Origin: Meridianimarinicoccus zhengii
Lineage (GTDB): Bacteria; Pseudomonadota; Alphaproteobacteria; Rhodobacterales; Rhodobacteraceae
Assembly (NCBI RefSeq): GCF_003254465.1
Contig: NZ_QDFI01000030.1
Coordinates: forward strand, 1-48,473
Direction: 5' to 3'
Length of the DNA stretch: 48,473 bases
Shown: piece by piece, positions 7,895 through 17,386 of the stretch
Layout of the letters: every line of letters begins with the position of its first letter
How positions within the stretch are numbered: position 1 is the stretch's first letter
The notes under the pieces: generated by a model
What the model was told of the DNA's origin: nothing
Seen by the model: the letters and a program-made list of their open reading frames with translations, nothing else
Database searches by the model: none
Translations under genes and position numbers: made by a program

Positions 7895-9244
7895 TCACAG
7901 GCCCCAGGACCGGCACTTCCGGTCGATGGTCTTGCGCGCGACGCCAAGCCGCCGCGCCGCCTCCGCCCGGTTTCCGTCGCAGGCATCGAGAACCGCAAGG
8001 ATGTGCCGCCGTTCGACCGACGCCAGATCCTCCACGTCAAGCTCCGTTGCGGTGATCCCCAGCGCGGCCTCGAAATCGCCATGAATCAGGGCGCGTTCGA
8101 CCGTGTTGCGCAACTCCATGACGTTGCCGGGCCAGTCGTAGGACAGGAACCGCCGCCGCGCCAGGGGCGAGAAGGGGGGAATCTCGATGCCCATCCGCTG
8201 CGAAAGCTTCTCGGAGAAGTAGAATGTCAGTTCGACGATGTCGGCCGTCCTGCGGCGCAAGGGCGGCAGCACGATCTCGACCACCGTCAGCAGGTAGAAC
8301 AGGTCGGCGCGAAACACACGTTCTGCGGCGATATCCCCAAGCGGTTTCGTCGTGGAACTGATGATCCGCATGTCGAACCCGAGGCTGCGGCGCGCGCCCA
8401 GCGGGCTGAACCGGCCCGTACTGATGAGTTCCGCCAGGATGTTCTGGCATCCCGCGGACAGCATCTCGACATCTTCGAGATAGAGCGTCCCGCCCGCCGC
8501 GCTCAGCAATATGCCTTCGTGCCCGGAGACGGACCCGTCGGCCTGCGGGCCCAGGTGCCCGAACAGACGTTCCTGGAAGACCTGTTCGGTCATGCCATAG
8601 CATTGCAGCCAGACGAAGGGATGCGACGCGCGCGGCGATGCGGCATGCAGCATCCGCGCGGCGACCTGCTTGCCTGACCCGACTTCTCCGCGGAACACCA
8701 CGTTGGCGTGGGACATGGCGGCCTGGTCGATCGCGTGGCAGGCCTTCCGGATCTCGGTGGATGTGCCCAGCAGCGCGTTCCGGTGCTTCAGGATGTCCTT
8801 GCTGACTTCAAGCTCGTGGCGCAGGACCGAGTTCTGGCGGCGCAGCCGCGCCCGCTCAAGACTGCGGGCCACGGCGTTCAGCACCTGATTGGACCGGAAC
8901 GGCTTGAGAAGGAAATCGCTGGCGCCGGCGCGGATCGCCTGGATCGCCGTGTCCAGATCGGCATGCGCGGTGATCAGGATGGCATCGCTGAACAGCCCGA
9001 TCTGGCCCTGCTCCGCCAGCCAGTCAAGCCCGGTCTTCTCGGGCATGATGTTGTCGAGGATGATCACGTCATAGGCGTTCTCGTCCAGAAGGCGCGCGGC
9101 TTCGCGCGTATCTGCCATGACGTCGACCTTCGCGCAGTTGCCGGTCAGGACCTTGGACAGGAAGTTGCGCATGCCCGGCTCGTCATCGATGACAAGCACG
9201 GCTGCCTGCGCCAGTTCCTCGCTGAACCCTTTGCTGGCGCCCAT
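7895..9244 (-). CDS. NtrC-type response regulator lacking the GAFTGA motif
   Basis: A 449-residue receiver-AAA-Fis regulator. The receiver has the acidic pair Asp20-Asp21, phospho-acceptor Asp64 (VIILDNIMP), the switch Thr in ILITAHAD and Lys114. The AAA domain has Walker A GEVGSGKQ (186-193) and a Walker B-like GGTLYLEDVE (251-260), but the sigma54-contact loop, normally GAFTGA, is replaced by GHLGPQADGSVSG (about 229-241). The C terminus is a Fis-type helix-turn-helix (NRAEAARRLGVARKTIDRK). Known precedent: Rhodobacter NtrC also lacks GAFTGA and works with the housekeeping sigma factor. I infer sigma54-independent activation or repression. Start at 9244 is chosen because it puts about 15 residues before the receiver; ATGs at 9295/9298 are alternatives. 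Confidence 0.85.
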   Translation of the reverse strand: MGASKGFSEELAQAAVLVIDDEPGMRNFLSKVLTGNCAKVDVMADTREAARLLDENAYDVIILDNIMPEKTGLDWLAEQGQIGLFSDAILITAHADLDTAIQAIRAGASDFLLKPFRSNQVLNAVARSLERARLRRQNSVLRHELEVSKDILKHRNALLGTSTEIRKACHAIDQAAMSHANVVFRGEVGSGKQVAARMLHAASPRASHPFVWLQCYGMTEQVFQERLFGHLGPQADGSVSGHEGILLSAAGGTLYLEDVEMLSAGCQNILAELISTGRFSPLGARRSLGFDMRIISSTTKPLGDIAAERVFRADLFYLLTVVEIVLPPLRRRTADIVELTFYFSEKLSQRMGIEIPPFSPLARRRFLSYDWPGNVMELRNTVERALIHGDFEAALGITATELDVEDLASVERRHILAVLDACDGNRAEAARRLGVARKTIDRKCRSWGL

Positions 9245-10674
9245 CGCCTTGCTTCGCTCGCCGGTGGCGGACAGGGGGCTGGCAGCGACGGGCATCATCA
9301 CCCGCGTGGGCCTGCGGGCCGCATCGGCGCGGGCGCGCGGCCATGCGGTTCGGGGGCAGGCCGGTGCATCGCGCTGCACGCGTTGCCTGCCCGCGACGCG
9401 GCCAGTGCCGCTGCGCCGGGCGATCGTGCGCCGCCGGGTTGCGCGATCACGTGCGGCGACCCGGCGATCTTGGCCTGCGCAATGTAAGCGCCTTCGGCAC
9501 GGTCGTTTTCCTCCCAAGCGGTTTCGCCAGCCTACGTCGTTCCCGGAATTGGCGTCAACGGAGTCGAGATCCGCGGTTCGCGGGACAAGACCCGTCCTTG
9601 GTGCAAGCGCAAGTGCGCCATTGCCGCGAGGCATGGCGCGCCTGTGCACAAACCCGCCGGGGATGGCTGTTTTCGGTCTTGCAACCGGATAGCCGCGTCG
9701 CTGCGCGCCAGCACGGCGCTGCGGTTGTTGCTTGCGCACCCGGCGATGACGCTTGGCGCGCCGCAGCCGGGCCGCGTACACAGTTTGTGATGCATGACCG
9801 GTACATGGGTTTCGACACCAACCGATGTGTTCCGAGGCAAGGGCTGCCTCGATGCGCTTTGGGGCGCGCGACACGGATCTGGCCGCAATCATCGCGCACT
9901 GGCAGCAGGTCGCAAGCCGGGACGTGCTTGCGCTACAGGTCGTGCAGACCCAGTCGGAACGTGGCTCGCGCTCGAAGTGCACCGCGCGTTGCGCGGCATG
10001 ATGCAGGACGGCAACGGCTACTGGCTAGACCGCATGGCGTTCGGCGCCGATTGCATCGGGAAACATGCGAACAAGGCCGCCCGCCACCTGTATCAGATGC
10101 TCGATATCGGGCCGTCCCGCCAGGCCCACCTGCGCCGCATGCCAGTGTGCCGCCCGCGCCGCGCCGTGTTCCAATGTCGGGTGGAAAGGTCCGGCCAATG
10201 CATAGGGCGGAATGGGCAGGGACATGGTCATGACGCTGGATGGCTGCGGCTTTCGTTGCTCCTCAGCGTCGGGGCCAACCATGCCGAAATAAAACCGTGT
10301 GACCCAGATGCCCCGCGGACTGGTATGGAAGAGCTATCCTTGCCATGTGCCAGGCTCGTTCTGAAAGCCGGGGCGCGCAGGTTCATGGCGGTGTCCCGCG
10401 CGCAGCCGGGACCCCGGCTTGCCGATGGCCGCCCGGACAAGCAAGCATCGCGACATGCGGTCGGGGCGCGATCACGGAGCCCCCCTTGGCGACGCGCAAG
10501 GCTGATGCCCCGGTGCAATAAGGCTTCCCTGGCTTCGCTTTGAGGGCAATGCCGTGGTGCTTCCGTCGCAGGCTGTGCTACCTTTGAATTTCACCCACCT
10601 CCAGCGGCAACTGAAAGAAACGGACAGGCACCCTTGGTTTTCTACGCGCGTCCATCCGGCTTGCGTTCCCCACG
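9245..10674. other. 1.4-kb region with no intact gene
   Basis: Between the divergent response-regulator and hybrid-kinase genes no frame gives a convincing full-length protein. The part next to 9245 should carry the promoter of the regulator/kinase pair. A protein-like but frame-broken stretch at about 9852-10190 is listed separately. The part from about 10290 to 10674 shows no gene, and I could not see a strong promoter or hairpin in it. Competing open frames on both strands here have atypical composition (Arg/Cys/Trp-rich) expected of non-coding GC-rich DNA. Confidence 0.5.
9852..10190 (+). pseudogene. possible decayed phasin-like gene, frame-broken
   Basis: An ATG at 9852 opens a frame with natural-looking composition (RDTDLAAIIAHWQQVASRD, then LALQVVQTQSER). 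At about 9960 the natural-looking reading moves to the next frame (TWLALEVHRALRGMMQDG, then NGYWLDRMAFGADCIGKHA); one missing base would join them. The joined protein, helical with WQQ, LQxxQTQ and DGNxYW-like spacing, recalls short phasin-like granule proteins, and reading quality drops again after about 10115. Similarity is by impression only. It could also be chance open frame. Confidence 0.25.
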
Positions 10675-12792
10675 ATGACAGGATGGCGTTCTCGGGCTGG
10701 GCGTAACCTGCTGCGCAAGACCAACGTGCCGGCGCTTCTTGCTTTCCTCGTGGTGGTTGCGGGTTGGATTGCAGCCGAAACCCAGGCACGGAAGAATCAT
10801 GTCGAAGCGCAACGGGCCACGATCGCAAGTCAGGTGGCCCTGCTGCGTGCGGATCTGGAAGGTGCGGTAAACGGACCGATCCAGCTTGTGCGCGGGTTGA
10901 TTGCGGCGATTGCGACCGAGCCGGATATGGACCAGGCGCGCTTTGCGGATTTCGCCAGCAGGCTCATCAACAGCGAGCCATCGCTGCGCAACATCGCCGC
11001 CGCCCCGGACATGGTCATCCGGATGATGTATCCCGTCGAAGGCAACGAGCAGGCCATCGGCCTTGATTACAACAGTATCCCGGAACAGCGCGACGCAGCC
11101 CTGCGCGCGCGTGACCTTGGAAACCTGGTCCTGGCCGGGCCGGTCGACCTGGTCCAGGGCGGCCAGGGCTTCATCGGACGCTTCCCGGTCTTCTTGCAGA
11201 CGGATAGCGCCCGTCCGGTTTTTTGGGGCCTCGTGTCCGCGGTCATGGATCTCGAGGTGTTGTACGCGCAGGCCGGGCTGCACGACGATCTTCCATTTTC
11301 GCTGACGCTCACGGGCCGCGATGCGACCGGCGCGCAAGGGCTCAGGTTTCTCGGGCCCGAGGTCGCGCCGGAAGACATGCCGGTCATCGCCAATGTCCAG
11401 TTGCCTGCGGGAACGTGGCAGATTGCGGCGCTGCCGCATGGCGGCTGGAACACCCAACATCCGCAGATATGGACAATCCGTGCATTGCTGGCGTTGGCTG
11501 CGGCCCTGATCCTCGTGCCCAGCATCGAGATGGGCCGTTCGATGCTGGCCCGCGAACGCGCCATCGCGGAATTGGAAGCCGCGAACACGGCCCTGCATCA
11601 TCAGATGCAGGAGCTTGAAACGGCGCGCGCAGCCCAGGCGGCGGCGGAGGTGCAATTGCGCCAGTCGCAGAAGCTGGAGGCCGTGGGCCAACTGACCGGC
11701 GGCGTGGCCCATGACTTCAACAACCTGCTGACCGTGATCCTCGGCAATGCCGAGATGCTGACCGACGCATTGAGCGACCGGGATCACTTGCGCGGACTTG
11801 CGGAAATGACCGCGGATGCGGCTGAACGCGGGTCCGAACTGACCAGCCGTCTTCTGGCCTTTTCAAGGAAACAGCCCCTGCAGCCCCGCGTGTTGGATGT
11901 CGGCCATCAGATCACCAATGGCCTCGAAATGCTTTTGCGCCGCACCTTGCCCGAGTCCATCACCCTCCAGATCGATCGCGGCGAAGGCCTGTGGCTGGCC
12001 GAGATCGATCCGAGCCAGCTGGAATCGGCACTTCTGAACATCGTGCTCAACGCCCGTGACGCAATGCCGGACGGGGGGGAGATCAGGATCGCGATACGGA
12101 ATGCCGAACTGGATGACGATGTCGTGTCGAACGAGCCCGACTTCGAACCCGGCCAGTACGTCTTGATCTCCGTGACGGATTCCGGCCACGGGATGCCGGA
12201 GGAAACGTTGTCGCGGGTATTCGAACCCTTCTTCACGACCAAGGAAGTCGGAAGCGGCTCCGGCCTTGGGCTGAGCATGGTCTATGGATTTGTGAAGCAG
12301 TCGGGTGGCCATGTCCGCATCCGTTCCGCGCCGGACAAGGGCACGTCGGTGACACTCTACTTTCGGCGGTCGCAGCACGAAGAAGCGGAAAGCGATGTCG
12401 ACGCCAGCCTTCAGCCGATTTCAGGTGGCTTGGAAACGATACTTGTCGTGGAGGACGATGAACAGGTGCGCGAGCATGTCTGTGCCAACCTGCTTGGACT
12501 GGGCTACAAGGTGGTCGAGGCCGAGAACGGTCCGCAGGCAATCGAGATCCTTGAACAGACGCGCGATCTCGACCTGCTCTTCACGGATGTCGTTCTGTCC
12601 GGTGGTATGAACGGACGTGAACTCGCCGATATGGCCAAGGCGTTGCGACCCGGTCTGAAGATATTGTTCACCTCTGGATATGCGGAGGATACCATTGTCC
12701 ATCATGGGCGGCTCGATCCGGACGTGGAACTGCTCAGCAAGCCTTACCGCCGCGCGAAGCTCGCAGAGAAAATTCGCAAGGTGCTGGGGTAA
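10675..12792 (+). CDS. hybrid sensor histidine kinase with CHASE-like domain and C-terminal receiver
   Basis: A 705-residue hybrid kinase. Transmembrane segments at about 17-35 and 268-285 flank a roughly 230-residue extracytoplasmic domain; its [19 protein letters not shown] and [16 protein letters not shown] stretches are typical of CHASE sensor domains. A coiled coil precedes the phosphoacceptor helix ([17 protein letters not shown], His346), then N box ([16 protein letters not shown]), G1 ([11 protein letters not shown]), F box ([20 protein letters not shown]). The C-terminal receiver (about 585-705) contains [11 protein letters not shown], phospho-acceptor Asp in LLFTDVVL, and LSKPYRR. 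No response regulator with an output domain is adjacent, so it probably feeds a phosphorelay encoded elsewhere. The ribosome-binding site before 10675 is weak; the start is the first ATG giving a basic N terminus before TM1. Confidence 0.88.
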   Translation: MTGWRSRAGRNLLRKTNVPALLAFLVVVAGWIAAETQARKNHVEAQRATIASQVALLRADLEGAVNGPIQLVRGLIAAIATEPDMDQARFADFASRLINSEPSLRNIAAAPDMVIRMMYPVEGNEQAIGLDYNSIPEQRDAALRARDLGNLVLAGPVDLVQGGQGFIGRFPVFLQTDSARPVFWGLVSAVMDLEVLYAQAGLHDDLPFSLTLTGRDATGAQGLRFLGPEVAPEDMPVIANVQLPAGTWQIAALPHGGWNTQHPQIWTIRALLALAAALILVPSIEMGRSMLARERAIAELEAANTALHHQMQELETARAAQAAAEVQLRQSQKLEAVGQLTGGVAHDFNNLLTVILGNAEMLTDALSDRDHLRGLAEMTADAAERGSELTSRLLAFSRKQPLQPRVLDVGHQITNGLEMLLRRTLPESITLQIDRGEGLWLAEIDPSQLESALLNIVLNARDAMPDGGEIRIAIRNAELDDDVVSNEPDFEPGQYVLISVTDSGHGMPEETLSRVFEPFFTTKEVGSGSGLGLSMVYGFVKQSGGHVRIRSAPDKGTSVTLYFRRSQHEEAESDVDASLQPISGGLETILVVEDDEQVREHVCANLLGLGYKVVEAENGPQAIEILEQTRDLDLLFTDVVLSGGMNGRELADMAKALRPGLKILFTSGYAEDTIVHHGRLDPDVELLSKPYRRAKLAEKIRKVLG

Positions 12793-13027
12793 CGGATGTA
12801 TTGCGGGGTCGATGCGGGAAGTGCATTGGCCCGGACAGGCCGCGTTGTTCGAGCATGGCCTTACCCGTTCCTGCTTTCCGAAGTGACAGGGTCCGCGCAT
12901 TGGCAGTGCATTGGGCGGGCGCGGTCCTTGGGGTCAAGCCACGCGGCCTTCAATAGGGCCGATCGCCGGTTCCATCGGCAAATGCGCGGCGACGCGGATC
13001 ATCTTGCGCGGCAAGCGGGCCGCTAGT

Positions 13028-13936
13028 CTATGGTCGGGCCAACAGGCCCCCGAGCAGGCGGTTTCCGAGGGACGGCCTGAAATGGTTCGCATCGATCCAG
13101 TCTTCGGGCGTCGCGCGAGGCGCCTTCAGATCGGTGAAAGACGCATTGCAGCCGGGATTGCGCACGACGAAATCCTCGACGAGGGCAGCCAGAACCGGGG
13201 TCACGCCTGCCAGCGCCGCAGGCAGCTCCGGTTGCGCGGTCTCGACCACCGGGTTCATGGGCGGCTGGAAAAAGACGACGCGCCGACCGGGTTCCGCCGC
13301 GCACCAGGCCCCGAGATCGCCGGACAGGTCGAGAATGTCGTCGGAGCGCTCCCGCAAGACCGAAGGCGGCGGGAGGTTGATCTGGCGCAAAGGGCGATCT
13401 GCGTCCGAAAAAGGACTTGCGCAGGAACCAGCTTCAGGCGCTGACGCGTTCCACGCATCGACCGCGGAAAGTTTCCAGACCGCGAGCCAGACGTCCATGG
13501 CGCGAGGTCCCATGTCGAAGCTGTTCACCCGGGCTTCGCCAAGCGACAGTTCCAGCACGATGGTCTGGACGCTTGGGTTGTCGCGCGCGGCTTTCCCGGC
13601 CCATTGCACGGCATCCTGCATGATCCCGGACGAACGCGAAAAATTGGCAGTGTTCGGCAGGCTGCAGGGGTCGAACCCGTACAGGCTGATGGATGTCCCG
13701 ATGACCCATGTCTCGGCGTCCGACGCCGCTGCAGTATTCGCCAACCAAGTATTTGCGAGCGCCGGATAGCTGTGAAGCACACGCGGAAGACCCTGCGTCG
13801 TTGGAAGCCGATGTCGGCTCTGGTTCAGAACGTCGGCCTGCCGTGTCACGAAGTCCGTGGCGAGAACGCCCAGTAGAAAGATGGCCAGGACCGCGCCCCC
13901 GAACCGGACCGGGCCGAGCGGCTCAGAACGCTGCAT
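13028..13936 (-). CDS. DltD/AlgX-like SGNH-type protein partnered with MBOAT
   Basis: A 302-residue membrane-anchored protein, last gene of the seven-gene operon. One N-terminal membrane segment (about 12-28) is followed by an extracytoplasmic domain. Features of an SGNH-hydrolase fold are visible: a nucleophile-region WVIGTSISLYG (Ser82/Ser84) and a DxxH near the C terminus (Asp282, His285 in IDANHFRP). DltD, AlgJ/AlgX and PatB-like proteins accompany MBOAT transferases and help move the acyl group to its final acceptor; I infer that role here because the gene overlaps the MBOAT gene by 14 nt. Overall sequence is divergent, so the exact family is uncertain, and activity versus pure scaffolding cannot be judged. 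Confidence 0.7.
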   Translation of the reverse strand: MQRSEPLGPVRFGGAVLAIFLLGVLATDFVTRQADVLNQSRHRLPTTQGLPRVLHSYPALANTWLANTAAASDAETWVIGTSISLYGFDPCSLPNTANFSRSSGIMQDAVQWAGKAARDNPSVQTIVLELSLGEARVNSFDMGPRAMDVWLAVWKLSAVDAWNASAPEAGSCASPFSDADRPLRQINLPPPSVLRERSDDILDLSGDLGAWCAAEPGRRVVFFQPPMNPVVETAQPELPAALAGVTPVLAALVEDFVVRNPGCNASFTDLKAPRATPEDWIDANHFRPSLGNRLLGGLLARP

Positions 13937-15422
13937 AGATCACACCGCCGGGGATGGGGGAATCCGAAAGCCAAGCAAGCCACGCGATCAGCCCGAGGAA
14001 CAAGGCCCAGTGTAGAGTTGGCCGGAAGACAGCCCGCCCTTCCGGCTGCGGAAGGAATCCGAACATCCGCGACGTGTTCGGCGCTGCAAAAGCAATGGCA
14101 GCGGCGAGGACAAGGATGGCGGCGACGATCATGTGGTCCGGTGTCGCGGAAAGTGTCGGGCAGGTTTCCATGGTTGGCGCCTGTTCGGTGAAGAACATGG
14201 TAAGGCCGCGCATGTCGGCGAAGCCGGCCAGCACGGTCAGTGCGGATGTCGCGTCGCCGCTCCGGAAGAACACGATTGTCACGGAGGCGAAACCGACGCA
14301 GGTTGCGACGCCGCCCAGACGTGCAAGCCGGCCTGGCGCGCCCGCGCTGTCACGGCCGCGCAGGCGCAGCAAGGCCGCGGCGATCACCGCGCCAGCCGTC
14401 ACGACACTGATCGCGAAGGCCGTCCAGTTCGCGGTGTGCCACAGCATCACCAACACGAATGTCGCGCATACCGAGATGATCCACGCCGCCAAGCGCCGCC
14501 GCACGGCCGACTGGAACGGCAATGCGCGCGACAGCGCCTTCTGCACGTGCACGAAGAAATAGTCCCGCGCAAAGAGCATAAAGGACATGTGCCAGCGCAT
14601 GACGTAGTCGCCCAGACGGTGCGCCTTGAGCGGGCTGTCGAAATTCGGCGACAGCCGCAGGCCGAAGAACAGGGCAAGTCCGATGGCGATATCCGAATAG
14701 CCGGAAAAGTTGTAGTAGAGTTCCAGCAGGAAGCCGAAACTTGCAACGACAGCTTCGGGCAGGCAGGCGGCGGTGCCGTCCGCCGCCGCGGCATAGATCG
14801 GTACCGTAAGCGCGCTGATCTGCCCTGCGAAGAACCGCAGCTTGAAGGCGCCGATGATGACGAGCGCAAGCGCAGCCATCAGGCACCCGGTATCGATCTT
14901 CTGGCGCGACAGCGCGGCGAGTTGCGGCTGGAGCCCGCGATACGGCGTGATCGGACCGGCGGGAAGATGCGCGAAGAAGGTCGAGAAAAGAAGATACTGT
15001 GGCAGCGGCGCGTCCGGTGTTCGGCCCTCGTGCCGGTCGATCAGATAGGTGATCTGCTTGAACGCATAGAAGGACAGCCCAAGCGGCATGCCGGCGACCA
15101 GAAAGAGCGAGCCGGTATCGGACAACGTGACGGGATTGATCTTGAACCACGCGACGCTTGCGATGTTCGCGGCGATGCCCAAGGCCAGGATGGCCGTCCG
15201 TTCGCGGGGGTACGCGGCCATCGCGCTGGCGCAGGCGCGGTTTACGCAGATGCTGACAACGATCACGGCAAGGCTCAGGGCCGAGGTCGCGGCCAGGAAA
15301 GCCAGGGACATCCCCACAAGGAACGGCACGCTCCAGCCCGGCGCAAACCGCCGCAGCAGGAAGAAGCCTGCAAGCGATGCGGGCATGAAGCCGAACAGGA
15401 ACGGCGCCGACAGAAACACCAT
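13923..15422 (-). CDS. MBOAT-family O-acyltransferase (AlgI/DltB-like)
   Basis: A 499-residue polytopic membrane protein with about eleven hydrophobic segments. AlgI/DltB-type signatures: GLSFYAFKQITYLID (about 115-129), FAHLPAGPITPY (150-161), ELYYNFSGYSDIAIGLA (234-250), NFDSPLKAHRLGDYVMRWH (260-278) and the catalytic-site LWHTANW with His329. Such enzymes pass an acyl group from a cytoplasmic donor across or at the membrane to an extracytoplasmic hydroxyl. The usual donor for DltB is a carrier protein, and an acyl carrier protein is encoded two genes upstream. It starts 15 nt after the carbamoyltransferase stop. Acceptor unknown: a polysaccharide, lipid or protein are all possible. Confidence 0.88.
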   Translation of the reverse strand: MVFLSAPFLFGFMPASLAGFFLLRRFAPGWSVPFLVGMSLAFLAATSALSLAVIVVSICVNRACASAMAAYPRERTAILALGIAANIASVAWFKINPVTLSDTGSLFLVAGMPLGLSFYAFKQITYLIDRHEGRTPDAPLPQYLLFSTFFAHLPAGPITPYRGLQPQLAALSRQKIDTGCLMAALALVIIGAFKLRFFAGQISALTVPIYAAAADGTAACLPEAVVASFGFLLELYYNFSGYSDIAIGLALFFGLRLSPNFDSPLKAHRLGDYVMRWHMSFMLFARDYFFVHVQKALSRALPFQSAVRRRLAAWIISVCATFVLVMLWHTANWTAFAISVVTAGAVIAAALLRLRGRDSAGAPGRLARLGGVATCVGFASVTIVFFRSGDATSALTVLAGFADMRGLTMFFTEQAPTMETCPTLSATPDHMIVAAILVLAAAIAFAAPNTSRMFGFLPQPEGRAVFRPTLHWALFLGLIAWLAWLSDSPIPGGVIYAAF

Positions 15423-15437
15423 GCGATCCGGTTCCCG

Positions 15438-17132
15438 TCAGGCCGCGGCGCCGGGTTTCTCGACCAGCATGTCCTCGACGAGAATGGCATCGAGCCCACT
15501 GGTCATCAGCATCGCGACCGCGTCCTCGACGCTGTGGACGATCGGCTTTCCCATGATGTTGAAACTGGTGTTCAGCACCACCGGAATGCCGCACAGATCT
15601 TCGCAGGCATCCAGAAGATCTACCATCCATGACGCGGTGTCCCGTTTGACGGTCTGCAACCGCCCTGTACCGTCCGCATGCACCGTGGCCGGGACCATGT
15701 CCCGGCGGGACGCATGCCATGGCAGTGTCACGGACATGTAGGGCGACGGTTGCGCGCATTCGAACCACGCCGACGTATCCGCGAGCCGCACGACGGGTGC
15801 GAAGGGCCGGTACGCTTCCCGGCCCTTTACCTCGGCATTGAGACGATCCTTCATGCCGCTTACCTGCGGCGCCGCAAGGATGGACCGGTTGCCGAGCGCG
15901 CGGGGCCCGAATTCGGCCCGCCCGCGCATGACGCCGACGATCCGGCCCTGCACGAGGCAGTCCGCCACGGCGCGCGCGGATCCATCGCCCATGTCACGGA
16001 CCGCAAGCCCGCGGGCCGAAACGCGAAGCTTGTCGAGCATTCGGATGGCCACCGTACTACCCAGATAAGGTGAGCCGTCCCCGCGCGGGACGGCATCGCA
16101 ACCCTTCGTTCGCATATAGGCCAGCAGCGCGGCGCCGATGGCGTTCCCGTCATCGGCCGGGCATGGCGGAACATGCAGGGCGGGCAGGGCGAAACGGTCG
16201 CGTATCGTTCCGTTATGGGACGAATTCAGCGCACATCCCCCCGACAGGATCAGTGGAAGCCGCTCGTCCCCGTCAAGACAATCGGCGATGACCTGATCCG
16301 CAAGTGCTGCATACACGGCCTGTCCGGTTGCAGCGAGATCGGCCGCGGCCTCGACCGGGTCGGCGGGTCTGCGGACATGGGGCTGGCACCTGTCCGTCGC
16401 CCTGCGCAAGGTCTCCGGGTCGGCAAACCGCAACCGTCCGCGATCCACGGCGACCATGCCGCGCATGACCTCCGCAAGCTCCGGAATGACTTGTCCGAAG
16501 GCGGCAAGCCCCATGACTTTCCATTCCTCGCCCTTGCGCCAATCGAAGCCGCACAACCCCGTCAGCCAGCCATAGAAGGTCCCGAGACTGCCCGGGCCCC
16601 AGGACCGGAAGCGGCGCGTCAGGCGCCGCGCGCGCATGTCGAAGACGCTCAGCGCGCCGACCTCTCCCTCGCCGTCGAGCACAATGCACACGGCATCATC
16701 CACGGGGGCGAACCATGCGGCGGCGACCGCGTGGCACAGGTGATGGTCGAAGCGCATCGGGTCCGGCGGCGCGTCGGCAAGGCCCAGCCGGAGCAGGGAG
16801 CGCCCCGCGGTCGCATGGAGCTGTCCCTGCAGTCCCTGCATCCAGAGCGTGTCGCGCGCCGGGAGTAATGCATCCTGCGGCGCCTTGCCCAGTTCGGCCT
16901 TCACGCCCGCCCAGCTTGTCCCGACTGCAAGCGTATCGCGGGCCGCATCGAACCCCACCTGCGCCAGCGCGGACTCGAGATGCGGCACGTGGTCGGGTGC
17001 GATACCCCAGGCACGCTTGTCCTGCACGAACCGCTCGGTCGCCTCTGCGAAGCGCACGGCACCGTTGTCGTCGACGATTGCCAGCGCCGGATCGTGGCCC
17101 GAGGTCGAAACGCCGAGATGGAAAGCTGTCAT
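15438..17132 (-). CDS. NodU/TobZ/CmcH-family O-carbamoyltransferase
   Basis: A 564-residue carbamoyltransferase. The N-terminal Kae1-like domain starts with an ASKHA phosphate motif (HLGVSTSGHDPALAIV) and contains the metal-binding DHHLCH (Asp129, His130, His134), GEWxV-like GEEWKVMGLA (201-210) and LSGGCALNS. The C-terminal YrdC-like/NodU domain has the conserved FGPRALGNRSI (408-418), EAYRPFAP and VVLNTSFN (518-525). These enzymes form carbamoyl-adenylate from carbamoyl phosphate and ATP and place the carbamoyl group on a hydroxyl of a small molecule. Here the hydroxyl could come from the P450 protein. Its ATG overlaps the ACP stop by 4 nt (ATGA). All key residues appear present. Confidence 0.9.
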   Translation of the reverse strand: MTAFHLGVSTSGHDPALAIVDDNGAVRFAEATERFVQDKRAWGIAPDHVPHLESALAQVGFDAARDTLAVGTSWAGVKAELGKAPQDALLPARDTLWMQGLQGQLHATAGRSLLRLGLADAPPDPMRFDHHLCHAVAAAWFAPVDDAVCIVLDGEGEVGALSVFDMRARRLTRRFRSWGPGSLGTFYGWLTGLCGFDWRKGEEWKVMGLAAFGQVIPELAEVMRGMVAVDRGRLRFADPETLRRATDRCQPHVRRPADPVEAAADLAATGQAVYAALADQVIADCLDGDERLPLILSGGCALNSSHNGTIRDRFALPALHVPPCPADDGNAIGAALLAYMRTKGCDAVPRGDGSPYLGSTVAIRMLDKLRVSARGLAVRDMGDGSARAVADCLVQGRIVGVMRGRAEFGPRALGNRSILAAPQVSGMKDRLNAEVKGREAYRPFAPVVRLADTSAWFECAQPSPYMSVTLPWHASRRDMVPATVHADGTGRLQTVKRDTASWMVDLLDACEDLCGIPVVLNTSFNIMGKPIVHSVEDAVAMLMTSGLDAILVEDMLVEKPGAAA

Positions 17133-17386
17133 CCGTCGGCCAGCCGCAGCACGACATCGTCCACGAAACTCCCGACGGTGTCGTGTTCGAAGATGGTGCT
17201 GGGATCGAGCTCGACCCGGAAGCGATCCTCGACCTCTCCGCACATGATGACAGCATCGATGGACTGCAGGCCAAGCCCGATCAGGTCCGATCCCGGTTCG
17301 ATCCGTTCCGCTGGCAGCTTCACATGGCGCGAAATCTGGGTGCGGACGAACTCCATCACGGATGCGCGAAGGTCGGTGTCGGTCAT
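17129..17386 (-). CDS. stand-alone acyl carrier protein
   Basis: An 85-residue acidic, helical carrier protein. The phosphopantetheine attachment site is LGLQSIDAV with Ser42, in the expected place at the start of helix 2, preceded by SDLIGLGL. The sequence begins MTDTDLRASVMEFV. It is unlike housekeeping AcpP (no DSLD) and closer to carriers of secondary-metabolite and Dlt-type systems. It is joined by ATGA overlaps to the P450 gene before it and the carbamoyltransferase gene after it, so the three should be made in step. I infer that it holds the acyl chain activated by the neighbouring FAAL while tailoring enzymes act. Confidence 0.88.
   Translation of the reverse strand: MTDTDLRASVMEFVRTQISRHVKLPAERIEPGSDLIGLGLQSIDAVIMCGEVEDRFRVELDPSTIFEHDTVGSFVDDVVLRLADG

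Noticed and set aside
10025-10282. 85-residue minus-strand frame upstream of the hybrid kinase
   Set aside because: The start looks plausible, but it overlaps the phasin-like plus-strand stretch, has no recognised domain and ends without an operon context. Kept only as an alternative reading of the region.
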